Of a stretch of 64,000 nt of DNA, positions 22,912 to 33,890 are shown piece by piece. Below the pieces are notes generated by a model. That model had not been told where the DNA came from, searched no databases, and worked only from the letters and a program-made list of their open reading frames with translations. The DNA comes from Pseudofabraea citricarpa (taxonomy: Eukaryota; Ascomycota; Leotiomycetes; Helotiales; Dermateaceae), in the NCBI GenBank assembly GCA_029641185.1, contig JAPWGK010000034.1:1-64000 (forward strand), read 5' to 3'. Positions within the stretch are counted from its first letter, which is position 1. Each line of letters starts with the position of its first letter. A program made the position numbers and the translations under genes.

Positions 22912-24629
22912 GACTGTAAAGACTGACAAGAGATGAAAGAGGAGAGGAGTGCCCTGGAAGATCTCCTTCTGGGGATGAACAGCACGCTCCTTTTAAAGAC
23001 TGCATCGTGCGCACCTGGTCCCACTCTCGGTGCAATGCTGTGCGATGTTTTATTTCACCATCTAATGTGCAATGGCATCATTGGCAAGAACGGCAGGATG
23101 AGGCAGTTGCCAACCTCTAACTAATTTCCTGTGCATACGATATTTGCAATCCGGTCACCGCTGTAATTATTCCGCGCCAAGTCGAGACCCCTCGTTTACG
23201 CATGCTTCAACCCCGAGGTCCCGCTGCCAATGATGCGAATCTCCACAAGAGCACGTTATCACAGCCGAGAAGATATTCAAGGACCGAGCCGCCTTTAGGG
23301 TTCGATAACAAATCGTCAGGAACGAGATTTGCATGCTAAGCTTTGTGATGCATCATCATCAGAAAGGGTCAAAACCTGGGTGGTATCCATGAGGTCTCTA
23401 CAGCGAAAAACAACTCCTCAATCACGATGTAGCACACTTTTCCGAGATTTAATATCTTCGAGTGACTTAGGAATGAAGTATATCTTTTGAGAGACCACGG
23501 TTTGTATCTACCACCGAAGAAGAAGACGCGCATATATTTCATTCATCTCCTATCACTTTATATAGTTGTAAGCATTAGACTGGAATATTCTTCCTTTTCA
23601 AAACACAGCCATCCTTTGATAAAATTGTGACTGACAACCTAAGTATTATATTCGAAGTATTTTTCCCCTACCCTTTCACAAGTAGCTATCAGCAGAACTC
23701 TGGATCTCCTTAGATGGTTGTTAGAATTATAATTACAGCAAAATAAGAAGAGCTTATAATAAATGAGAAGATACAAAAGAAGAAGAATCTTTTCATTTAT
23801 TCATAAATCTAATCTCATATCTTAAAGTACGAAAAGTTATATTCAATCCTGATAAATTAAACACAGAAGGAATAAGCTCGACGGAAAAATGTTGTCTGAC
23901 CTGATTGTCGATATATATCTTTGGAATAAATTTTAATTGTTAAAAATCAAGTTTTACTACCAGTCGAAGCTATAAGTAATTATATAAAAACTACTTAGAA
24001 TACTACTTAGAATACATCTTTGAGATTATCTAAGATGTAAGGCCTCGCCGGTAACCCTAAGATTGATTATGGGTGGAAAGCATATATATAAGCTTAACCC
24101 TTATTATAATACTAATCAAACTTTCTTAAAACCAACCTTACGTTCTACTTATTTAGAACCTGACATTTGACGTGTAGCATTACTCTAATACTAGCGAAAG
24201 CAAGACGATAATAATATTATTTTAATATCAGAAGTATCTTTGTGTTTGACTCTCTCAAGTTAGGCTATATCTAAATCTAAATATCAAAGCCTTTTTCATA
24301 CACATAAAATCATGAAATAAAAAGTCAATCTACGAAACATATCTTGGCAATTCTACGATTTTCGAGGTGCCGACGTCAGCTACAAACAGCAGATGATTAT
24401 TATCTAACGTTACTAGTGCCGACTTACTCTTTATTAGAAGCTCACTTTGATAATAAACATAGTAGAAACCCTTCTTATAATTTCAAGCTAATTTTATATA
24501 ACGCATTATCTGCTTCTCTCCCCTTTGCACACAACCACTCAAACCACAAACACAAATCAATAAATATCAGCAATCAGAATAGAACCATCCGCACCCACAC
24601 TCACCACATCTCGTAGCCACTAAGAATAT
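22912..24629. other. Intergenic, AT-rich on its right half
   Basis: The left part is the promoter region of the lyase gene. From about 23600 to 24560 base composition drops, but CpA and TpG remain common, so it is not RIP DNA of the type at 1-12470. No gene is seen; the frame at 24344-24616 starts from a non-ATG codon and is compositionally simple. Confidence 0.5.
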
Positions 24630-25640
24630 CTACGAAGTCCACAAGCCGCTTCGAATATAAGTGACATAGTTGCCAACACGAGCATACACACCAGAAAATC
24701 CGGCTTCAGCACATCCTTGGCCCCAAGAAACGAGTCCGATCAAAGTTCCAGTTCCGGCATCGATGATTGGTCCACCACTGTCTCCAGAGCACGAGTCTTT
24801 GCCTCCCGCAGCCAGGCCAGCACAGAACATGTTGGTTGTAACGGCAGAAGTGCCATACTGGGCCTGACAAGTAGTACGTGCGACAACGGGGACGGAGACC
24901 TTTCTCAAATTAGCTGGTAGAGTTGTTCCATCCTCGGTCAAGAGTCCCCTGTTTAAAGTTAGTATTGTTTTGAAGATATGCCTTTCAAGAGCTAGTAGCT
25001 TCAGGGCAAATACTACTTACCAGCCTGCAGTTGTCGTCGTAGTGCCAGCAACAGGGTCTGAGCCTTGAGCGGGAAGAGTTGCATAGCCAATGGTCGAGCT
25101 TGCTGCCAGAGGGGCGGACAAGTGCCAGAGAGCGATGTCATTGTTGGTTGTTCCCGAGTTATAAGATGGATGAACAACGATGGATGAAACGCCAACTTGG
25201 GTACCACCGGAAGCATAGGTCTATATACCTGTCAGTATATGAACAATTTTCAAAACACGTGGGAGTGCGGGTGTCACGAGGTAGTCATAAGTCACATGTC
25301 CTCTGCTTTTGCAGAATGGAAATATCAGAGGGAAATATCTTACAAGAGTTCCAGCACGGACTCTGACAGCGGAGGCCGAGTAGGTCACAGAGCAATGAGC
25401 TGCAGTGAGAACGGTATAGGCGTTGAGCAGGACGCCACCGCAGAAGTGTGAGCCACTGCGTGACAGACTGACGATGTAGGGGAATTCGCCAAGAGCAGCT
25501 GTGGTTCCGCCTACAATGTTCTCAGCTCGGCTTTCGATGTTATCCTTCGTGTCGATTGGGAAAGCGAGAGGATTTCCGATTGCTGCAGCCATAGAGAGGA
25601 CTGGCATCGCGAGTGTGAGTGCAAGTGAGAGAGGCGCCAT
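24630..25640 (-). CDS. Trypsin-like serine protease, secreted (S1 family)
   Basis: Three exons (25640-25344, 25220-25021, 24948-24630) give 271 residues. A signal peptide ([20 protein letters not shown]) and a short propeptide precede the mature start IVGG at 42-45. The catalytic triad is complete: His82 (LTAAHC), Asp127 (NNDIAL) and Ser223 (GDSGGP). Asp217, six residues before the serine, sits at the bottom of the S1 pocket and predicts cleavage after Arg or Lys. Residues around [11 protein letters not shown] and MFCAG closely follow the Fusarium trypsin pattern. The residue before IVGG is Asn, so activation is unlikely to be by trypsin itself. The role is extracellular protein breakdown, in nutrition or host contact. 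Confidence 0.93.
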
Positions 25641-27094
25641 TGTGAGTGCTGGTACTACAGACTGTAGGTGGAAAGAGGGTGATGGATGCAATGGTGGGAG
25701 AGGAACCACTGATTGATTTTCAAAGGAGAGGGCAACATTGCTGTATTTATATCCAAACAGTATTTGCTCTATGGATCAGATCTCATGATTTGACACTTGC
25801 CTACTCAGTCTTACCATCGATCTCAGGAAGTCAGATAACATGCTCTTCGAATGTCCTTCCTAAAACACTCTACTCAAAGTCCAAGTTTAAAAGGGGAAGC
25901 CGAAAGTGGAAGGCATCGGTACTGCACGATTCTTACTTGCATAAGCGCGACCGGGATCACATCAACCCTCCGAAGAACGCCATCTACCCCGCCATATAAC
26001 TGCCGATGGATCAACGTGTATTCTACGAACTTTTCTAGAATGTCATCAACAAACCATATACGATAAAGGAGCTGACATGCCTGTCCCTAAGATGAGCGCA
26101 GGCATAACATAAGTCAACTAACAAATACGCGACAGATATGAAGGGAGAAACAAATATTCAAATGCAGAATAATGATACTATTATGCACTACTGCATATCC
26201 TGCATGTGGACGCGGCCTCGTCCGAATATTTAACTCATTCCTATTGCGGCGTAGCCGGCACTCAATCTTTTAGTACCTCTTATCACTGTTGCTACCTTCT
26301 ATATCTAAATACCAAGAAAAACCAAGACTTTAACCACTTTACAAAGAGTAGGTGGTCTATTACGCGTCCCACTTCAAGTCGTAAAATTGGCGGGGCACAC
26401 CGGCGGCTAGAAAGCTAAAATCAAGGTTAAAGTTAGCCTTTCCAAGCTTTATCTCTGGTAGTACACACGATGGCAGATAGCTAATGTATAAAGCAAGATA
26501 CCTTCCTAAAATATTCCTATTCCGTAGTCTTACTAAAGATATTAATCTATGTTTCTCCGCTGAACGCGATACTTTCACAAAAATGCAATCGAAAGTGGGC
26601 TGTTCAGCAGGGTTGAGGCCTATCCTCGGCAGATATATCGTGGATCAATAACCTTATCCCATTAACCGCCAGCTCGCTACGCAATTTGGTGTGGCCAATC
26701 AATCAAGCCAGGAAGGATATCTTTGTGGCCGTGCGATACTGGGAAACGGTGACAGGTGTACTATACCGTTTAATTGGACAATTGGTGTTAAGATCGTTTA
26801 ATTATAGCTTGGCAGGGGGGTTTGAAGTCATGTCACAACTTACCTCCTTCTAAATTCTCTATAGCAAGGAATATACACGACAAAAATTACGAGTGAAGGT
26901 TTGCGGCATTGTATAGAAGTTAATTAAAGCATCGACAAGTAGATTGCTTTTGCTAAAAATGAGTTTCAAATTTAAATCTAGCTCCCAACCAATTTCCACT
27001 ATACCGTTCAAAGAATGTCTCTAGACTATGAAAGGCAAAGTCTATTGTATTTTTGATTTTGAATAGATTCGTATCTAGAATTTACATACATACA
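25641..27094. other. Intergenic, no gene seen
   Basis: Promoter side of the trypsin gene and 3' side of the NRPS-PKS gene. Short frames around 25646-26066 and 26360-26578 lack ATG starts or family resemblance. Confidence 0.5.
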
Positions 27095-30000
27095 TCAATT
27101 TCCCAGAGCAGATACAATAACTTGACAGTTCTTGCCTCGCCAAACTTCCTCGTGCGGCCCCTCCACTTCAACCAACCTCACATTTGGAATAACATCCGCC
27201 CAACAAGTTTTATGTTCTGATTCATTCCCAAGTGCTGCAATATATGTCGCATGGACTTGTATTGCCATGAAATCTGGATCATATGCATCCAAAGAATCAA
27301 GAAACCTTGCCATATCTGTTTCCAAGCCCCTTTGTCTCTCTCTGTCAACATATTTTCTTTTACACTCTTTTGTAACAGGCGGGCTATCTAGCAGAACAAG
27401 TGAGCCTCCAATTGGCAATCGGTTAACTTGTGCTTGATGAAGCATCTCCAAAGCGACAACTCCTCCGATGGAAGCGCCAATGAAAGTTGCATTTGCGACC
27501 GATTTTTCGAGTGATTGAAGAGAACTAAGAAATTTCGTCGCTAAACTTTCGATTGATAAGGGGCTTCGAGTCCCAACTTTCGGATATTCCAGCAAAATAA
27601 TAGTTCCCGGTAGTAATTGAATCAGCTCTGCAAAGGCTGCACATGTCTCAGTTGCAGGTGGAATCAGAACATAAGTTGGGCCATCCACGCAAACCTTTTC
27701 AATAGTACCGAGGCCAGATTTACCTGATCTGTGTCGCATTCGCCTGATATGAAGTTCAGCTAGAGCCCGAGGATTACATGCCGCCAACGTGAGACCTGCG
27801 ATGCTACTGCAGTTAGTAATTAGAAAAACATGATAAGGATCGGCTTTACCCAATGCGTGTTCCTCCCAGAGCGTCTGAGATCTTCGATATGAGCTGTACA
27901 TAAGTTTGACTTGTGAGACCTACACATCGTAGATCCGTGTCTGCCTCAATCGGGTGATCAAATATATCAAAGGCACATTGACAAATCACCTGTTGAATCC
28001 AATTGTGTGTATCATCTTGAACTATTTCCATCGATGACTTGGCGGATTCTTCAAGTCGTGAAGCTCGGAGCGTAGACCGATTGAACCGAAGTTTAGAACC
28101 AATTGACCTTTTGAGCAAAGGAGCTGGTGGAGGTACTACTACGACATGACAATTGATACCGCCCCAACCGGGGTTCGAAACACCGAGTACAGAATCGATG
28201 CGTAACTTGGTTGAAGACTCAGCTAGTTGAAACATATCGGCAAGATCTATCAGCGGGTTTTGGTTTGCCAGATTTCGAGTTGGAGGAATGATGCCTCCCT
28301 GAATTGACATGCATAACTTCGTGAGCGATGCAAGGCCAGAAGCATGCTGGAGAAATTAGTTGAGTTCTGAAGGTTCATCATTTAAACATACCTGGGTATT
28401 TCCGATATTCCCTTTCGTAGAACCAACAACAATTTCATCTCCATCGTAACCAAGTTCTTCAAATGCAATTCGGAGACCTTCAATCTCGAGTGCATCTCCT
28501 ACTGGCGTACCACTACCATGAATTCTGAAATGTTAGCTTGATATCAAATCAGAGAATAAGACTTACTCGAGATAGCGAAGGCGATTAACATCCAGATGTG
28601 CCTCTTTCCAGGCTCGCTTGATAACTTCTGCTTGTCCTCGAGGAGAAGGTACTTGATACCCAGCTTTTTCAGTTGAACCATCAGATCCTACCGCACTTCC
28701 CGCAATAATCGCATAAATTGGATGTCTTTGTCGAATTGCATCTTCTGTCCTCATCAAAACCATTGCAATCACACCATCAGATGGGATTGTGCCATCAGAT
28801 TGGGAGTCAAAAGGTCGGCATTCACCTCGAGCAGAAAAGATTTGTCCTTGGTTTGTGATATAACCACCACTACTCAGATCAGCCTGGGAGCAATACATAT
28901 TTAACCTCACTCACTTGTATAATTGTACCGAGACACCACCGACTAGTGCAGTATCGCACCTGCCACATTTCAAAGAGTCGGCGGCTAATGATAAGGAAGC
29001 CAAGCCACTTGCACAATTCACATTAGTTGTGATATTTGGGCCATGTAAATTTAGATTGTACCTATGGTAGACAATTAGTACCAATCATTGACTCATGCGA
29101 GTTACTCACGCAACCCTTGCAGAAATTGAAGGCGCAACAACACTTCTACTTGCTCTGTAGAAACCATCTCCATATGTTGGCTGGGTAAAAGAATGATATG
29201 TGTTTGGAGCTGAACCAATGAATACACCAATCTCATTTCGAGAATCTTTGGATAGCTTGATCTCGGCGTCGTCAAATGCCTGTACGGCACTTTCAAGAAA
29301 TAAGCGATGCTGAGGGTCCATATCGGTCGCTTCATCTTTCCCAAGAGAAAACATCTCATAATCAAAATCTTCCACATCATCTAATACCCCAGCGCGGTTG
29401 ACCCATATTATATCAGGATACTCGAGTGATGGTGCTTTTTGAGTTGTTGTGGATATTCCGTCGTAGCCAGACTGAAGCTTCTCGAAGAAATCGGAAGGGT
29501 TGTTTGCTCCAGGAAATTTACCGGCCATGCCCACGATTGCCACACCTTGCCACTTATTAGATGATGTTTTGTGTATACTGCTTGTACTTATTATCGAATC
29601 TGTTGCGTGTGCACCATTAACCTTTCGCTTTTCGTTGGACTGGTGTGCTCGGCTAATATATTGTGGTTCGTTTTCTTTAGTGTGATGTGCTCCATTAGTT
29701 TGTTCTACACCATTGATCTTTGCTGTTCCATTTATTCGATCTAACTTATCTCGGGGATTATGGGCATTTGTCTGTTGAATTTCCTTCCGAATTGATGATT
29801 CAGGCATGATATATGCCTTTGCCTTGTCCAGCAGAACAGCCTGCTGAGATATAGTAGACTTGTGAAAAAGGTCAATCAATTTTATTTTAGCTCCCGGGAA
29901 TTGAGAGTTGATTTTTTCGTGTAACTGGGTAACCAAGATAGAATTGCCACCAACATCAAAAAAGTTAGTGGTAACCGGTAAAATATCTTGTAACAACAAA

Positions 30001-33000
30001 ATGTCTTGCCATATACTTTGCAATCGAGCTTCGTACATCTCTCGACTGTCGCCACCGGGGATTAGGATAGAGTTGAACCTTTTTGCTCCTGTGTTTGTCG
30101 ATCGTGCATGGGGATGAGCTTCCGACTCGGTATCCCTAACAATCTGTCGAATCATTGAGTGATTAACTTTCTCGCTGGAATTGAGAGGCAGTTTCTCGTA
30201 GCAGATAAATTTGCCCGGAACCATGTAGTCAGGTAAATTGTATTGAAGTTGTTTTTTCAGATGGTCTAAGTCTATAGCCATTGGCGCAAGACATGCAATC
30301 AAGGACATATCATCCGGTCCTGCAAGAACCGAAACGCTGAGAACGCCACAGGGACAACTCAAAATTACTGCCTCGATCTCTTCGGGTGAAACTCTCAGAC
30401 CTGTTTTGACTGTTATCCTTGTATGTGTGAGAATGACAATTGAACTAACCTCTAATCTTTAACTGTCGGTCAATTCTTCCCGTAATCGATAAGGAGTTAT
30501 CGGAAAGTAATTTCCCTTGATCGCCTGTCCGATACATGCGAACACCATTCTGTGGGTGTACACGGAAGCTTTTATTTGTCTCATTCGGTTGATTAATGTA
30601 CCTGAATAACTTTAGACTTGCACACTATTTGATAATGATTTGCTTAATTTACTCACCCGCGCCCAACTTGAGGTCCAGAAATACAAACTTCACCTGTTTC
30701 ACCTTGTGGAAGCACTTTTGTAAAGTCTGTATCACATACGTAGATGTTGTTAGAACCAATAGATTGTCCAACGATGTCAAGTACAGGCGCAGAGCTGTTT
30801 TTCTCGTAAGAATTTACGGCGACAGCGATTCTAGAAAGTCGTTAGCCTTCAGGAGATCCCGCCATTGTGAAATCACTTACGCAGTCTCTGTCGGTCCATA
30901 AGCGTTAAGAACATGAACCTTATCACGCCAACTCTGAATCAGACATGTTGGCACTGCCTCCCCTCCAAGACTGATCAGCTGAAGTGATTCATATTCTCTA
31001 CCAGCAGGTAGAGTTGCTAAGACTGTTGGGGTGATCTGCATAGCAGTGATATTATTAGCATCAATTGTATCTGCAAGGTATGAGCCAACAAGAGCTCGTG
31101 GATACTCTGCCATACAGAGAGTGGCTCCGGATGATAATGTGAGCATAATTTCTAGAATGGAAGCATCAAATGTGAATGTAGCAAAATTCAGAACGCGGCT
31201 CTCGTGGCCAATCTTAAAAAATGCTGAAGCTGCGACAACAAAAGACGTGAGATTCCCTCGTTCTATCATCACGCCTTTCGGGGTTCCTTTTTGGAGTCAG
31301 AAACAATATAAAGAACCAATAGAACCACTTACCTGTACTTCCAGAGGTGAATATGATATACGCCAAATCTTGCGAATTTGTTTGACGCAATGAATCTAAG
31401 TCGTCAGCTATGGTAAAATTCTTGAGCAAGAAAACTTCAAGGTTTCTCGTTTCGCTAATGTTGACATCGGGCTCGAGCTGGCTATCGCTTATCATTAGCC
31501 GGCAAGGCACTTGTTCAATTATGGCTGATTTTCGTGCAGCGGGTGCTGCCGGGTCCAAGTATACAAATGCAACTGCGGACTTTAAACTGGCAATCATCCA
31601 CACAATGTATTGAAATCCACGAGGCAAATGCAGAATGATCATTCCTTCTGGATCAATATTCTTGGATAAAATAACTAATTCCGGTTAGACACTCTGCCAG
31701 AGGAGTAGAGGTGCTTACATCGTGCGGCCTTTGTTGACGAGATGTCAAGTTCTCCATACGTCATTGTTTCTCCAGTTTCTCCGTTGGAGAGAGCAATTCT
31801 TTCTGGGCTTGACTCTGCTTGTTGTTGAAACCAAAACTGTGGAACCATATCGGACTCGGCTGGTAGAGGAGGATATGACAAGTATCGTGGCATGGCGAGA
31901 GTGTCCTGGACAGCCAGATCTGGGTTTGTCTTCATTTCTTGCAATAAACTATTGAAATCCACCTTCATGGATTCTATGATATCCACCGAAAATATCAATG
32001 GGTTATAAATAACCTGCTGAGAATTAGCTGTAGCAAGCGAAGTGAATAAGCGGAACGAACTCCCAGAGTGACCCCATCTGCCTTATTCTGAAAAACGAAA
32101 AAGAGATCCCAAGTTCCCTCTACAGGGAGCAAAGAGCTACAAGGATCCACAAGTTGAGGAGCGCTTGAAATAGCAACCCTTGGCAATTGTAATTTTATGC
32201 CCCTCTCGCGTGCTAATGATGCCAGATGGCTGATAGAAAACCTTTCGAATGTTTTCGCACTTCTGATATTGGAAGAGACCGCTGCGACAAGATCTCTTAC
32301 TTTGAATTGCTTCTTGGAATCCATGAGTCCTCCGTAGATTGGAACTTTGATGGGCGGCGCCATTGCAAACTGTCCAAGTGTATCGGAAAAGCTTTCTGGC
32401 CGTGCGGCGAAAGAGACACCCAGGGTAAGATCTTCGCCAAATTTTGTCTCGCTGTACTTGTTCACAAGTAACCCAATTGTACTGACACAAACTCGGAACC
32501 AAGAAGTTGAGAAAGCGCCTGAGATAGATGCGATATCCTGCCAGAGATCAGCATTGCATATTGTAGCTGTCGTTTAATTTGTACCTCTTTACTAAATTTC
32601 TTCCAAGTAGTAACCTCGCGCTGTGATGTTGTAGAAATCATCTCCTGATGTTTTGGAAATTTCCATCTGACGTCCCGAGTCCTTTGGATTTGAGATAGCC
32701 AGAATTCACCGGCTTTTTGGAAATTGTCGGTCGCTTCCTATTCCCTCTTGAACACCATTATAATTAGCTGTGAGGTCGGGACAGCGATGAAATAATTTGA
32801 CTAACTTCAACTTGACTTGCCACGGCGAAACTATGACCAGTAATTGCTGGAAGCACGTCACTCGCAGCTTTATCTTGGCGTTTGTAAAGTTCCGCAAACT
32901 CCCCCGACAAGATACTCATGCTTGTTCCATCTACGCATAAATGATGCCCAACAAGAAAAATTCGAATAGATGAGTTACCTGTTTGAACCAGCCATCTGAC

Positions 33001-33551
33001 TGGAAACTCTTGCTGAAGGTCAAAGTGTTTCCGCAGATGTTTCGTCATTTGTGTTAAATCCCCGAGCTCGTCGTTCTCGTTGAAAAAATCAATATGAGGG
33101 TCACTATCGGCAGCGCCGTACTCGGCAAGCTGAATCTGTTCATCAAAAAAAACTATCTTTGTTCGAAGAACAGAATGTCGTTCAGTTAAAGTATGGATAA
33201 CTATCAAAGTCAGTAGAGTTTGCAGTCGATGAAGTAAATCCAACCTTTTCTAACCGATGGTGTTGCTCGGTCTTTTCCATCTAGCGTGATCTCATACGCC
33301 CACACAACTGTGAGATTATACTTTGTCGAAAGAAAGTCAGTCATGTACTCAGACCATATACCACGCTGTGCAGCTGTGAGAGGATAAGTTTGAATAACGG
33401 ATGGAGAAATTTGTGCCAAATTGGCAAGCGGATACGTCTTTTGGGGAGGGCGCTCCCCTGACAGGATGGACATAACATTAGTACTTCTTGACATGATTGC
33501 TATAGCAATTTTTGAAGGCTGGAGTAGCAGGTATCTGGAAAAGTCACTCAT
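27095..33551 (-). CDS. NRPS-PKS hybrid synthetase, C-A-T-KS-T-TE (TAS1-related)
   Basis: Fifteen exons, all with GT-AG introns, sum to 1926 codons plus stop: 33551-33245, 33200-32806, 32737-32585, 32537-32061, 32013-31719, 31674-31333, 31286-30881, 30830-30657, 30601-30450, 30400-29110, 29061-28915, 28869-28567, 28524-28392, 28346-27850, 27803-27095. Domains in order: condensation (about 45-450; intact HHLCVDG at 188-194); adenylation (about 480-970; TSGSTG, NAYGPTETA, RTGD, GRIDRQLKIRG, pocket residues read as D-A-L-Q-I-L-A-I-A plus the A10 lysine); carrier T1 (FFDVGGNS, Ser1054); an NG-rich linker; ketosynthase (about 1187-1600; Cys1347, His1483, with Asn1523 where most KS have His); carrier-like T2 (GLTSQ, Ser1671); thioesterase (about 1715-1926; GASIG, Ser1802). 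There is no acyltransferase, reductase or methyltransferase. NRPS followed by a lone KS is the tenuazonic acid synthetase plan, so an acyl-amino acid that is ring-closed is the likely product; the T2-TE tail departs from it. An alternative start is the ATG at 33494. Confidence 0.85.
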
Positions 33552-33890
33552 TATGACAGAGAATACTCCAACTACTTATAGGCAATCAAGCTTCAACTTG
33601 TGGGTCCGACGGCAAAATACAATTTGGCACTGGGCCAGGCCGAATCCCTAGTCTTCCGGATTTCGGAGTGGCCATTATAGACCATGCAGAGCTTGAAGAA
33701 TTTTCATGCCAGGATTAATCATGTCCACGTATGCCAGACTATGCTGTTTGAACTTAGCGATCGGGGGGTTTTGGGTAACAACGAGCTACATGATTCTGAC
33801 CATTTTCACCATCACCAAATATGATGTGAAGGTATGCCGAGATTGAAGGTATGCCGAATCTCTAAGTAGTATTTATTTGGCAAGCGGCTA
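33552..33890. promoter_or_regulatory. Promoter region of the NRPS-PKS gene
   Basis: This gap of 339 bases separates the hybrid gene from the transporter gene on the same strand. It holds a short direct repeat, gaaggtatgccga, twice near 33828-33858. No gene is seen. Confidence 0.5.

Noticed and set aside
33210..33243. Read-through of the first NRPS-PKS exon into an early stop
   Set aside because: An intron at 33244-33201 (GT...AG) restores the condensation-domain frame, so this is not a broken gene, although its donor (GTTGGA) is weak.
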